DNA of 64,000 nucleotides. Origin: Vibrio penaeicida (lineage in GTDB: Bacteria; Pseudomonadota; Gammaproteobacteria; Enterobacterales; Vibrionaceae). The notes beneath the pieces were generated by a model. That model searched no databases and was not told where the DNA came from. It saw only the letters and a list, made by a program, of their open reading frames with translations. The stretch is taken from the NCBI RefSeq assembly GCF_019977755.1, contig NZ_AP025145.1, forward strand, positions 2,108,001 to 2,172,000, read 5' to 3'. Shown here piece by piece: positions 56,905-64,000 of this stretch (the first letter of the stretch is position 1; each line of letters starts with the position of its first letter). The position numbers were made by a program, and so were the translations under genes.

Positions 56905-57649
56905 ATAGGTAGCCTTGATAACCCCAAAAAGCAAAAGGTAGAAGATGATTGAGTGAATTCTGATCTTCTACTCTTTCCACAATCCATTTCGCATCGCTAG
57001 AGGATTTTTGCTGAAGGATGATGTCTAGTTTTTTGCAAGAATGGTTCATGCCCGATTTGAGATCGAAAAATGGATTGTCGACCTTCACGTAGTCATAAAG
57101 ACCCGCACTCAACTCATCATCTCTAAAATCTTCTCCAACTTGATAGTCATCCAAGGCGATTTTCACCCCGACGTCTTTCAGTTTGGCCACACCTTTGAGG
57201 TAGTCTTTACCTTCTATCGAATATTGGCGCTCGGTTGTTTCAACAACTAACGATTTTCCATAGCACTTTAAATGAGAGTGAACGGCGATAAGAAGGTTAA
57301 TGGTTTTTCTATTACTTAAGGCGTGTCTTTCCACATTCAGGAACAAACACTCAAACGGAAAGGAAGCAGGGTTAACAGAAATCAGAAAATGAAGCTGTTG
57401 CTCAAGAATATCTTTAGCAAGACGTTTGCCTAGCTCACCTTTCATGAAGGTGGTGTGGATAGCGGCATCTTCCTGAGAAAGAAGCAACTCACTGGCCAGT
57501 AACTTCTTGCTTTCACTAACAATGATTTCATTTTTGAATTGAAAACGAGGTGTGTCTGGTTCAACAAAGTCTTGCGGTAGCGGGGTCGCAGAACTTTTTC
57601 CATTCTGAAAACGCATTTCAATAGCAGATTGTTTTACATCTATGCCCAT
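56861..57649 (-). CDS. EAL-domain protein (probable c-di-GMP phosphodiesterase)
   Basis: A 262-residue stand-alone EAL protein. The core motif is ASELLLSQEDA. Other conserved positions are visible: NVERHAL (Asn), VVETTERQ (Glu), ALDDYQVGEDF (Asp pair in place of DDFGTG), YVKVDNPFF (Lys), IVERVEDQ (Glu) and GYQGYLFNP (Gln-Gly). The metal and catalytic residues thus appear kept even though loop 6 is divergent, so it may be a weak enzyme or a binding protein. No signal peptide or sensor domain. It overlaps the EamA gene tail-to-tail. Confidence 0.82.
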   Translation of the reverse strand: MGIDVKQSAIEMRFQNGKSSATPLPQDFVEPDTPRFQFKNEIIVSESKKLLASELLLSQEDAAIHTTFMKGELGKRLAKDILEQQLHFLISVNPASFPFECLFLNVERHALSNRKTINLLIAVHSHLKCYGKSLVVETTERQYSIEGKDYLKGVAKLKDVGVKIALDDYQVGEDFRDDELSAGLYDYVKVDNPFFDLKSGMNHSCKKLDIILQQKSSSDAKWIVERVEDQNSLNHLLPFAFWGYQGYLFNPIQAHYPEYSLF

Positions 57650-58164
57650 TTAGCGACTACCCTATAGCTTGGACTACCACATCTTTAAAGAGCTACTGCT
57701 CTGATGAGTTCACCCTAGAACTCTTGCTTATTAACATAAGCAGTGTGGAGTCGCGAAGCAAACCGTTTTGCCTCAAATCCATTTTATATGCGGCCTAACA
57801 AACGTAATTCGCACTTTTGAGACAATATTAATTGTAAAAACATACATTTCCAACATCATCTCTAACGTTAACTTCACATTTCACCTCAATTCATATGGTA
57901 TATGGATGTATTTTTTACTGCGTACATTAGCATTTTCTGTTTTTCACCATCAAAAATCACACTATCTACAAAAAACTCATTGCACTTTCATTCTTTATTC
58001 ACGCAATCAATATGTAGAGACCCTTCAAAATATTCCAGATGCAGCCAAGCAATATTAGGCACAGCACGAACGGTAGCAACTTATTGGAAACTTCCTTTGA
58101 CTGTTCACAAGGGAAAGTGAGCTTACCCATTACCTCTTATAGAAGAGATTAAAAGGACTAGGAC
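57650..58164. other. Divergent intergenic region before the porin
   Basis: About 515 AT-rich bases. No gene is supported. It should include the porin promoter and leader; AAAGGA sits eight bases before the porin ATG. Confidence 0.45.
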
Positions 58165-59106
58165 ATGAACAAAGCTATTCTAGCAACAGCAATTCTTTCG
58201 GCTATGACTCTATCTTCTGCTTCCGCGGTAACGATTTATGAAAAAGATGGGACCGTATTAGATTTAGGTGGACGCGCTGAAGGGCGTTTCAATGTGTCGG
58301 ACGCCAATAAAACAGGTAATAAAGGCGCGTTTAAAGACATCAGCCGCGCACGGATATCTCTATCCGGTGAGTCAGCTGTTACCGATCAATTTTCAGGTTT
58401 TGGAAAATACGAAGCCGAACTCTCTGGTGAAGAAGACTTAACGAATCGCTACTACTTTGCTGGTGTTAAAGGCGAGTTTGGTTCTGTGTCTTACGGAAAA
58501 CAAGATTCATCTCAAGTCATGTTAAGTAACTTCACCGATACCTTAGCCACATTTGGAGCAAAAGCAGCCGACATTGTGGATGGTAATAAAGACAAGAGAG
58601 AAAATGCGCTAGTCTACAAAACCACGTTCGATCAGCTTACTGTATCTGGTGACTACATATTCGCGGATAAAGATAATAACGACAACACAAACAGTTATGG
58701 TATCTCTGGGGTTTACAGTTTGGAACGATTTAGAATCGGTGCCGGTTATGTAAACCAAAAGCAAGGCGATGAAACCGAAAATCAATTCAACTTTGTTGGT
58801 GAAGTTCAGTTCGACAATCTTAGTTTTTCGGGTCTTTACACAATGGGTAAAAGTGTTGTTGGCAGCCAGCTTAATGACATTATTGGTTATGAACTGATGG
58901 CTAAATACGAACTCGAGAAAGTTGCCTTTGTAGGCGCGTACAATGCCCAGAAAAATGACTCCTCAAAAACCGACACTGTGGATGAATTTGCTTTGGAATC
59001 GGTTTATACCTTTAACGAACACCTGAGGACTTATGTCGGTTATCGTATCAACCAGATAAAAGATGCAGATAACGAACTTCAAATGGGTTTACGTTACGAT
59101 TTCTAA
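58165..59106 (+). CDS. Outer-membrane porin (OmpU-like, Gram-negative porin family)
   Basis: A 313-residue protein with a signal peptide ending SASA near residue 21. Beta-strand alternation continues to the C-terminal MGLRYDF, whose final Phe is the outer-membrane assembly signal. GGRAEGRFNVSD and YFAGVKGEFGSVSYGKQDS are typical of the trimeric porins of vibrios. It allows diffusion of small hydrophilic solutes. A strong terminator follows. Confidence 0.9.
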   Translation: MNKAILATAILSAMTLSSASAVTIYEKDGTVLDLGGRAEGRFNVSDANKTGNKGAFKDISRARISLSGESAVTDQFSGFGKYEAELSGEEDLTNRYYFAGVKGEFGSVSYGKQDSSQVMLSNFTDTLATFGAKAADIVDGNKDKRENALVYKTTFDQLTVSGDYIFADKDNNDNTNSYGISGVYSLERFRIGAGYVNQKQGDETENQFNFVGEVQFDNLSFSGLYTMGKSVVGSQLNDIIGYELMAKYELEKVAFVGAYNAQKNDSSKTDTVDEFALESVYTFNEHLRTYVGYRINQIKDADNELQMGLRYDF

Positions 59107-59110
59107 AGAT

Positions 59111-59142
59111 TATAGAGTCAGCCACTCTTGGCTGACTCTATA
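59111..59142 (+). terminator. Terminator after the porin
   Basis: TATAGAGTCAGCCA and TGGCTGACTCTATA form 14 perfect pairs around CTCT, five bases past the stop. No strong T-run follows, but the stem is very stable. Confidence 0.8.
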
Positions 59143-59509
59143 CCGCACTTAACTGCTACCTCTACAAATAAAAAACTAGTTGCATATTTTAAATTCACAC
59201 AATGATACGCCCCATTTTTCACGTGAATTTTTATGCACTCTATGCATTTTATTATTTATTTTCTTTAAAACGGTCAATCCTCCCTCACTTCAGGTTCACA
59301 AATCGAACCATCGGTCTTAGATCTTGAACCCAAACTTATTCTTTGATTTATCAGTGTTGATCGTGAAATGACTCGTATTCTCACTGATATTCCTCATCAA
59401 CTCTTGTTAAATGTTTGTTTTAAAAAACTCACCTTGATACTTATATCAACGATTATCTCATTGATAATTAAAACTTAAATTGTAAACAAACTTTAACAAG
59501 GATTGAAAA
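59143..59509. promoter_or_regulatory. Upstream region of the graspetide cluster
   Basis: About 370 AT-rich bases without genes. It must contain the promoter of the precursor genes; no confident promoter elements were recognised by eye. Confidence 0.4.
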
Positions 59510-59743
59510 GTGAATAAGAACACACCTTTTTTCAGCAACTTTATTGAATCTCAAATCGAAGTGCTAAGCGCTCAAGAAACTAAGCAATGTGCAGGTGGTT
59601 TCATTGGCGATTTTGAAGTCGTAACAATGAAAGCACCATCTGATGACGATGAAGGTCTAGAGTTCGTTCTTAAGCCAGGCGACCTAGTAACAATGAAACA
59701 CCCATCAGACAGCGATGAAGGCAACGATTTCCCATCGTTCTAA
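59510..59743 (+). CDS. Graspetide precursor 1, two microviridin/marinostatin-type cores
   Basis: A 77-residue precursor starting with GTG at 59510; AAGGA lies seven bases upstream. The leader contains TPFFSNFIESQ at 5-15, equivalent to the PFFARFL helix that microviridin ligases bind. It ends in CAGG at 27-30, a double-glycine cleavage site. Two cores follow: TMKAPSDDDE at 39-48 and TMKHPSDSDE at 61-70. The second is close to marinostatin (TMRYPSDSDE). Thr, Lys, Ser, Asp and Glu at the crosslinking positions are all present. The Met after Thr is the likely P1 residue against chymotrypsin- or subtilisin-like proteases. Confidence 0.92.
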   Translation: MNKNTPFFSNFIESQIEVLSAQETKQCAGGFIGDFEVVTMKAPSDDDEGLEFVLKPGDLVTMKHPSDSDEGNDFPSF

Positions 59744-59762
59744 TAAGCTAAAGGAAGAGAAT

Positions 59763-59996
59763 ATGAGTAAGAACACTCCTTTCTTTAACCATTTTATCGA
59801 GTCACAAATTGAAGAATTAAACGACACTGAAACAACTCAGTGCTCGGGTGGTTTTGCAGGTATCAATATTTCAATGAAGCACCCTTCTGATAACGATGAA
59901 GGGCAGCCAATTGATATCGGTATTCGACCAATTGATGTGACGATGAAATACCCTTCTGATGATGATGAGGGTGTCGAAATCAAACTCGACCGTTAA
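59763..59996 (+). CDS. Graspetide precursor 2, two cores
   Basis: A 77-residue precursor from the ATG at 59763 with AAAGGAAGAG upstream, 19 bases after precursor 1. The leader TPFFNHFIESQIEEL is nearly the same as in precursor 1 and ends CSGG at 27-30. Cores are SMKHPSDNDE at 37-46, with Ser in place of the first Thr, and TMKYPSDDDE at 60-69. The Ser change still provides a hydroxyl for ester formation. A hairpin that may end or process the transcript follows. Confidence 0.92.
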   Translation: MSKNTPFFNHFIESQIEELNDTETTQCSGGFAGINISMKHPSDNDEGQPIDIGIRPIDVTMKYPSDDDEGVEIKLDR

Positions 59997-60016
59997 ATTA
60001 GGCTATTTTTATAATC

Positions 60017-60052
60017 AATATTCACCTTGCGTTATGTAAGGTGAATATTTTA
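60017..60052 (+). terminator. Hairpin between precursors 2 and 3
   Basis: AATATTCACCTT and AAGGTGAATATT form 12 pairs with a 9-base loop followed by TTTTAG. It probably terminates or attenuates transcription after precursor 2. The gap to 60388 is otherwise non-coding and may hold a second promoter. Confidence 0.65.
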
Positions 60053-60388
60053 GCAAACGGTAATTTACAATAAAACAGTGTATAAATAATAATCATACGG
60101 ATTAAAAATAGATCTTAATTCAAATTAAATCAGTTATTACACGAAATAAAATAAGTTTAATCACGGTCAAAATTTAGGGGTGAAATATAATTTTAATTCC
60201 AGTTAATTTCAGTCTCACTATTGAGAAATTATCTAACTAATAAAAATATTATTATTTTATAAGTAATTGCTTTTATGTATGTTTTAAAAGGTGAACAGCA
60301 GATACTGCTAATTCGTCGACGTAATAGTGTTCACATAAAAACGCCAATTAACGGCACTAAATTAAATTAAATTAAAAGGAACATACAA

Positions 60389-60646
60389 ATGAGTAAGAAC
60401 ACTCCATTTTTTAATAATTTTATCGAAGCAGACACACTAACTGAAGAAGAAGCAAACCAAATTTCTGGTGGTATTGTTAACTTTGGTGGTATTTCAACAA
60501 GAAAAGCACCATCTGATGATGACGAAGGTTTTGCAATTGCAACTCGTAAAGCCCCTTCAGATGACGATGAAGGATTTGAAATCGCAACTCGTAAAGCGCC
60601 ATCTGATGATGACGAAGGTACAGCGATTGTATTTCCGACTTGGTAA
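60389..60646 (+). CDS. Graspetide precursor 3, three identical-type cores
   Basis: An 85-residue precursor with AAAGGA before the ATG. The leader TPFFNNFIEA shares the ligase-binding helix and ends ISGG at 25-28. Three cores, each TRKAPSDDDEG, start at residues 37, 52 and 67 with an exact 15-residue period. The first is preceded by IS, giving ISTRKAPSD, which matches microviridin J (ISTRKYPSD) apart from one residue. Arg after Thr suggests inhibition of trypsin-like enzymes, unlike the Met of precursors 1 and 2. Confidence 0.93.
   Translation: MSKNTPFFNNFIEADTLTEEEANQISGGIVNFGGISTRKAPSDDDEGFAIATRKAPSDDDEGFEIATRKAPSDDDEGTAIVFPTW
60497..60631 (+). repeat. Three 45-base core-encoding repeats in precursor 3
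   Basis: Each 45-base unit encodes one TRKAPSDDDEG core plus a four-residue spacer. Codon choice varies at third positions, so the units diverged at the DNA level while the peptide stayed fixed, which points to selection on the core. Confidence 0.85.
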
Positions 60647-60715
60647 ATACCAAATCGGGTTTAGGTAATACTCGATAGAACATCTATCCAGTTCCTAGAC
60701 ATGACCTCTAAGCTC

Positions 60716-60739
60716 TCACCCCCAAAAATTTGGGGGTGA
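60716..60739 (+). promoter_or_regulatory. Very stable hairpin between precursor 3 and the ligase genes
   Basis: TCACCCCCAAA and TTTGGGGGTGA form 11 pairs with a 2-base loop and no T-tract. It lies 17 bases before the first ligase start and could lower ligase expression or protect the precursor message; inferred. Confidence 0.6.
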
Positions 60740-60755
60740 TATTGAAAGAACGATT

Positions 60756-61790
60756 ATGCAGAAAACAAACAAAAGTATCCTATGCATCACTCATTCTGAG
60801 GACACCTTTCCCGTAGATTGGGTAACAGAACACCTAATGACAGCGGGTGTAGAGGCTGTTCGCTTAAACAGCGATCAATTCCCCTTGAATATTCAAATCG
60901 GTGGGAGCTTACAAACCCTCCCTTTTGACTCTCCGAGTTCAGAAGAGCAGCATTTGGAAAAGGCACACGTTGATACACTGATTTCAACGGAAGGCTGGTC
61001 TATCAACGAGTCAAATATTGGCGCGATATGGCATAGAAAAAACAGAGTCAGCGATTTATCTTCCGCGCTAGAAGGAGATGTATTAGCCCAAGCAACTCGT
61101 GAGTCTGAGTGCATTAAGCAGTCTTTACTTTACAGTTTCGAAGATGTTTTCTGGCTTGATCACCCAAACACACAACTGGCTGGAGAAAATAAATGGCTAC
61201 AGCTTAGAATGGCAAAAAAAGCGGGGCTCGACGTTCCTGCAACGCTATTTACCAATATTCCAGACCAAGTAAAAGCATTCTATAAACAGTGCAATGGCGA
61301 CATTGTCGCAAAAATGCACACGCCATTAACCGTTTCCATGGGTAAACCCCCTGCGTTTGTATACACATCGAAAGTAACCGAAGCTCACTTAGCGGATCTC
61401 GACTCGCTGCGCTTTTCTCCCATGATTTTTCAGCAACAAGTGAAAAAACAAGTGGAGTTACGCATAGCCTATGTCGATGGACATTGCTTCCCAGCTAAAG
61501 TGAATTTGAGCAGTAATGATGAAAAAGAACTGCTCGACTGGCGAAAAGCGACGCCAACGCAATCCAATTGGCAACACACTGATATCCCTGAATCTCTCGT
61601 ACAAAAGTTGCGCGTTTTCATGGACTCTATGAATCTAAAATTTGGCGCTATTGACATCATATTAGATACGGCTCGCAAATATCAGTTCTTAGAAGTGAAC
61701 CCTGCGGGTGAATGGGGAATGTTAGAGGCAGAATTAGACCTGCCTATTTCTAAACAGATCGCCCAAACACTTATTAAATACAGTCAATAG
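60756..61790 (+). CDS. MvdC-type ATP-grasp graspetide ligase
   Basis: A 344-residue ATP-grasp enzyme. The N-terminal domain starts ILCITHSEDTFPVDWVTEHL, followed by IWHRKNRVSD near 88-97. The ATP-grasp core has GDIVAKMH near 184 and ends with FLEVNPAGEWGMLEAELDLP near 311-330, with metal-binding Glu and Asn. The GEWGMLE ending is typical of the MvdC/MdnB branch, which in microviridins forms the Lys-Glu amide. It lies directly upstream of the second ligase in one operon. Only a weak ribosome-binding site precedes the ATG. Confidence 0.88.
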   Translation: MQKTNKSILCITHSEDTFPVDWVTEHLMTAGVEAVRLNSDQFPLNIQIGGSLQTLPFDSPSSEEQHLEKAHVDTLISTEGWSINESNIGAIWHRKNRVSDLSSALEGDVLAQATRESECIKQSLLYSFEDVFWLDHPNTQLAGENKWLQLRMAKKAGLDVPATLFTNIPDQVKAFYKQCNGDIVAKMHTPLTVSMGKPPAFVYTSKVTEAHLADLDSLRFSPMIFQQQVKKQVELRIAYVDGHCFPAKVNLSSNDEKELLDWRKATPTQSNWQHTDIPESLVQKLRVFMDSMNLKFGAIDIILDTARKYQFLEVNPAGEWGMLEAELDLPISKQIAQTLIKYSQ

Positions 61791-61811
61791 CAAGGAACAG
61801 CTGGTACAAGT

Positions 61812-62798
61812 ATGACTAAAAATAAAGTTCTCATCATTACGCATTCAAAAGACAATCAAAGTATTGATACCGTTTCCGAACTGCTGAAACAAGCTGGTGT
61901 AGTACCAGTTCGTTTTAACACGGATCTCTTTCCAACTAAGGTGCAAATTGCCACCCATCAGAATAATAACGGTAATGAGAGTACGCTCATTACGGAAAAT
62001 GGCGATGTCGTCAAAGGTGACGAGATATTGGCCGTTTGGTATCGCCGATTCTATCCTGCAAAAGGTTTACCTGCCGACATGGACATACAGCTCAAGCAAC
62101 CTTCTGCCGAAGAAAGCAAGCGAACCATTTTGGGTTACCTCGATAGTCTAGAGTGCTACAAACTTGACGATTACTGGGATATACGCCACGCATCCAATAA
62201 AGAATATCAATTGATGCTGGCAAGAAAAGTGGGGTTAAACCTACCCAATACACTCACCAGTAACTCGCCAGAAGCAGTGCGTGATTTCTTCGCTGATAAC
62301 AACGGTAAAATTATAACGAAGATGCAAACCGCCTTTTCAGTTTGGAATGATGATGTTGAGCAAGTGGTTTTTACCAACAAGGTAGAAGAAGAACACTTAG
62401 AAAAACTGGAAGAGTTAAACCTGTGCCCAATGGTGTTCCAAGAACATGTCATTAAAGATGTTGAGTTGCGTGCGACCGTTGTTGGAAATCAGGTTTACTG
62501 CGCATCCATTGACCCAGATATTATGAAGGGGATGGAAACCGATTGGCGTAAGCGCGGTGTCTACACACTCGATAAATGGCAGCCATTTGAGTTGCCGCAA
62601 GAAGAAGCCGATAAGCTGATCCGTCTCGCGACAGAGCTCAAGCTAAACTATGGCGCGGCAGATCTTATTTTAACGCCAGATGGCCAATACAAATTCCTAG
62701 AAATCAACCCATGCGGTGAATTCTACTGGATGGATATATACCAAAAGCTAGGTATTTGTGAAGCCATTGCTCAAAACTTGGTAGCCGGTGGCCGATAA
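61812..62798 (+). CDS. MvdD-type ATP-grasp graspetide ligase
   Basis: A 328-residue ATP-grasp ligase. It starts with VLIITHSKDNQSIDTV, has AVWYRRFYPAKGLP near 76-89, LCPMVFQEHV near 200-209, ELRATVVGNQVY near 213-224 and FLEINPCGEFYWMDIYQ near 297-313. These fit MvdD/MdnC, the enzyme that makes the two ester bonds (Thr-Asp and Ser-Glu/Asp) of microviridins. It starts 21 bases after the first ligase. Two ligases suggest tricyclic products like microviridin; marinostatin itself has only two esters. Confidence 0.9.
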   Translation: MTKNKVLIITHSKDNQSIDTVSELLKQAGVVPVRFNTDLFPTKVQIATHQNNNGNESTLITENGDVVKGDEILAVWYRRFYPAKGLPADMDIQLKQPSAEESKRTILGYLDSLECYKLDDYWDIRHASNKEYQLMLARKVGLNLPNTLTSNSPEAVRDFFADNNGKIITKMQTAFSVWNDDVEQVVFTNKVEEEHLEKLEELNLCPMVFQEHVIKDVELRATVVGNQVYCASIDPDIMKGMETDWRKRGVYTLDKWQPFELPQEEADKLIRLATELKLNYGAADLILTPDGQYKFLEINPCGEFYWMDIYQKLGICEAIAQNLVAGGR

Positions 62799-62865
62799 CC
62801 ATAATTTTGCCTTATTCTGCCCGAACATCACCGTGCTCGGGCATTCTTAATACCGGAGAGATTTT

Positions 62866-64000
62866 TTGAGCCAGCTGTATCGTCAATCTGTCATTGACGC
62901 CCAAAAACAACGACTCCACGGCGATGTATTGCTCGCGCAGCCATTGTCCATTTATCTTATTGTGACCATTCTTTTCGTTTCCGTCACCTTGCTGGGCTTA
63001 TATCTGAATTATGCCGAATACAGTCGAAAAGAGACGGTTCAAGGCTATATCTTGCCAGATAAAGGCATTATCAAGTCCTTTTCGCAACGTGAAGGCATCG
63101 TCGAAACGGTTCATATCCAAGAGGGTCAGCAAGTTGAGAAAGGCGAACCTCTGATCACCATTAGCTCCAAAAACAAACTGGCCAACGGGCTCGACCTTAA
63201 CCAAACCGTAGTGCAAGAGTTTGAAAAGCAATATCAGTACATCAATCAAGAAATTCAGTATCAAAACAACCTTCATGCTCAACAAATCAATAAGCAGAAA
63301 GTGCTTGTTACGGACATAGACCGCCAACTTGCCGCCATTGAAACCCAAAAAGCACTCATACGAGAGAAATACCAACTTCAAACTGAGCGTGAAAAGCAGC
63401 ACCAAAAACTGTTCCGAGAAGGGCACCTTTCAGCTCTGGATCTTCAATCACAAAAAGAAGCGCTGATAGAGATCAAAGCCCAGCAAGAGCGAGTGTTCGC
63501 CAATGAACTGGATTTGCGAAAGACTCGAAATACCTTGCAGTCAGACTTGGCGATTCTGCCCAAACAACACGAACTGAACGTATTGGATTTAGAACAACAA
63601 AAATCCTCGATTCGGCAACAACTCAGCCAAGCACAAGGTAACGCCATTCACGTATTGGCAGCCAATGAAAAAGGCAAAGCAACAGGCATAAACGTAGTAA
63701 CGGGTGAAACCGTCCACGACAACCAATTAATGCTGAGCCTTATTCCTGAAAACGCGAAATTAGTCGCGGAGCTTTTTCTTCCCACGCGGTCGGCTGGATT
63801 CGTAAAGAAAGGCGACGCGGTCAAACTGCGGTTAGACGCCTTCCCCTATCAGCGATTTGGCTACCTTGGTGGCGAGGTTTCACATATAGACACAGTACTC
63901 TTGCAAAGTGGGGAGACCCCTTTACCCATCAGCGAGCCTGTTTACCGAATTCGAGTCGCACTTGAAAAAGAGCACGTCGATTTTGAAGGTACATCCATTC
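62866..64000 (+). CDS. HlyD/CvaA-like membrane-fusion protein of a peptide exporter (partial, runs off the end)
   Basis: The frame opens with TTG at 62866, five bases after GGAGAG; a stop at 62848 excludes any earlier start. 378 codons are present before the window ends. One membrane helix (about 28-48) is followed by a lipoyl-like half motif (IVETVHIQEGQQVEKGEPLITIS), a long coiled coil at about 110-255, the second lipoyl half, and the barrel domain (KKGDAVKLRLDAFPYQRFG). The layout resembles CvaA, the adaptor of the colicin V exporter, which partners a C39-peptidase ABC transporter. The precursors' GG sites fit this. The ABC transporter should follow beyond 64000. Confidence 0.9.
   Translation, partial: MSQLYRQSVIDAQKQRLHGDVLLAQPLSIYLIVTILFVSVTLLGLYLNYAEYSRKETVQGYILPDKGIIKSFSQREGIVETVHIQEGQQVEKGEPLITISSKNKLANGLDLNQTVVQEFEKQYQYINQEIQYQNNLHAQQINKQKVLVTDIDRQLAAIETQKALIREKYQLQTEREKQHQKLFREGHLSALDLQSQKEALIEIKAQQERVFANELDLRKTRNTLQSDLAILPKQHELNVLDLEQQKSSIRQQLSQAQGNAIHVLAANEKGKATGINVVTGETVHDNQLMLSLIPENAKLVAELFLPTRSAGFVKKGDAVKLRLDAFPYQRFGYLGGEVSHIDTVLLQSGETPLPISEPVYRIRVALEKEHVDFEGTSI

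Noticed and set aside
57768..58120. Two short plus-strand frames before the porin gene
   Set aside because: Overlapping each other in AT-rich leader DNA, with no ribosome-binding site or family likeness.
60497..60631. Regular 45-base repeats considered as a CRISPR-like array
   Set aside because: The units are in-frame codons for identical peptide cores with third-position variation and no unique spacers.

Overview
The window looks like a chromosomal segment of a marine gammaproteobacterium, most likely a Vibrio. The reasons are an OmpU-like porin, a zwf-pgl-gnd operon, a chitinase, a CspA-type cold-shock gene, a scs-type thiol-redox operon, and a roughly 300-bp repeat with 24-nt inverted ends of the sequence type often seen dispersed in Vibrio genomes. 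No rRNA, tRNA, CRISPR array or intact transposase was seen. The species cannot be fixed from the sequence alone.

Layout. 0.2-5.2 kb: a YjiH-type membrane protein and a giant XRE-ATPase-TPR regulator. 5.3-8.1 kb: a protein with a clear cystatin signature, beside an FAD-dependent oxidoreductase. 8.2-14.9 kb: a chemoreceptor, a lipoprotein/ECF sigma/anti-sigma unit and a prolyl oligopeptidase. 15.0-27.1 kb: a divergent carbohydrate-uptake and catabolism locus (RpiR regulator, UlaG-like lactonase, hydroxyacid dehydrogenase, shikimate-dehydrogenase-like enzyme and cupin phosphoglucose isomerase on the minus strand; a complete ABC importer, FGGY kinase and HAD phosphatase on the plus strand). 27.2-32.6 kb: GNAT enzyme, DeoR regulator, ribokinase with an AraC regulator, YHS protein and an MFS transporter.

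32.6-39.4 kb is an AT-rich accessory patch. It holds a tightly overlapping three-gene operon of unrecognised proteins, the first with a PD-(D/E)XK-like nuclease motif set, followed by a frameshifted GNAT gene, a hairpin-rich non-coding stretch, a membrane acyltransferase and a 5'-truncated hexapeptide acetyltransferase. 39.4-58 kb returns to mostly ordinary genes: chitinase, YdjM-like protein, LysE exporter, the oxidative pentose phosphate operon, a PilZ protein, a cold-shock gene, scsB-scsD-scsC, an EamA transporter and an EAL protein. A porin follows at 58.2 kb.

The most striking locus is at 59.5 kb to the window end. Three small precursor peptides share a PFFxxFIE leader motif and a double-glycine site and carry seven microviridin/marinostatin-type cores (TxKxPSDxDE) in a 2+2+3 arrangement. 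They are followed by two ATP-grasp ligases of MvdC and MvdD type and a CvaA/HlyD-like export adaptor that runs off the end. The simplest reading is a ribosomally made, ester/amide-crosslinked protease-inhibitor (graspetide) pathway whose leaders are removed during export. With the cystatin-like protein at 5.3 kb, the window may encode inhibitors of both serine and cysteine proteases.
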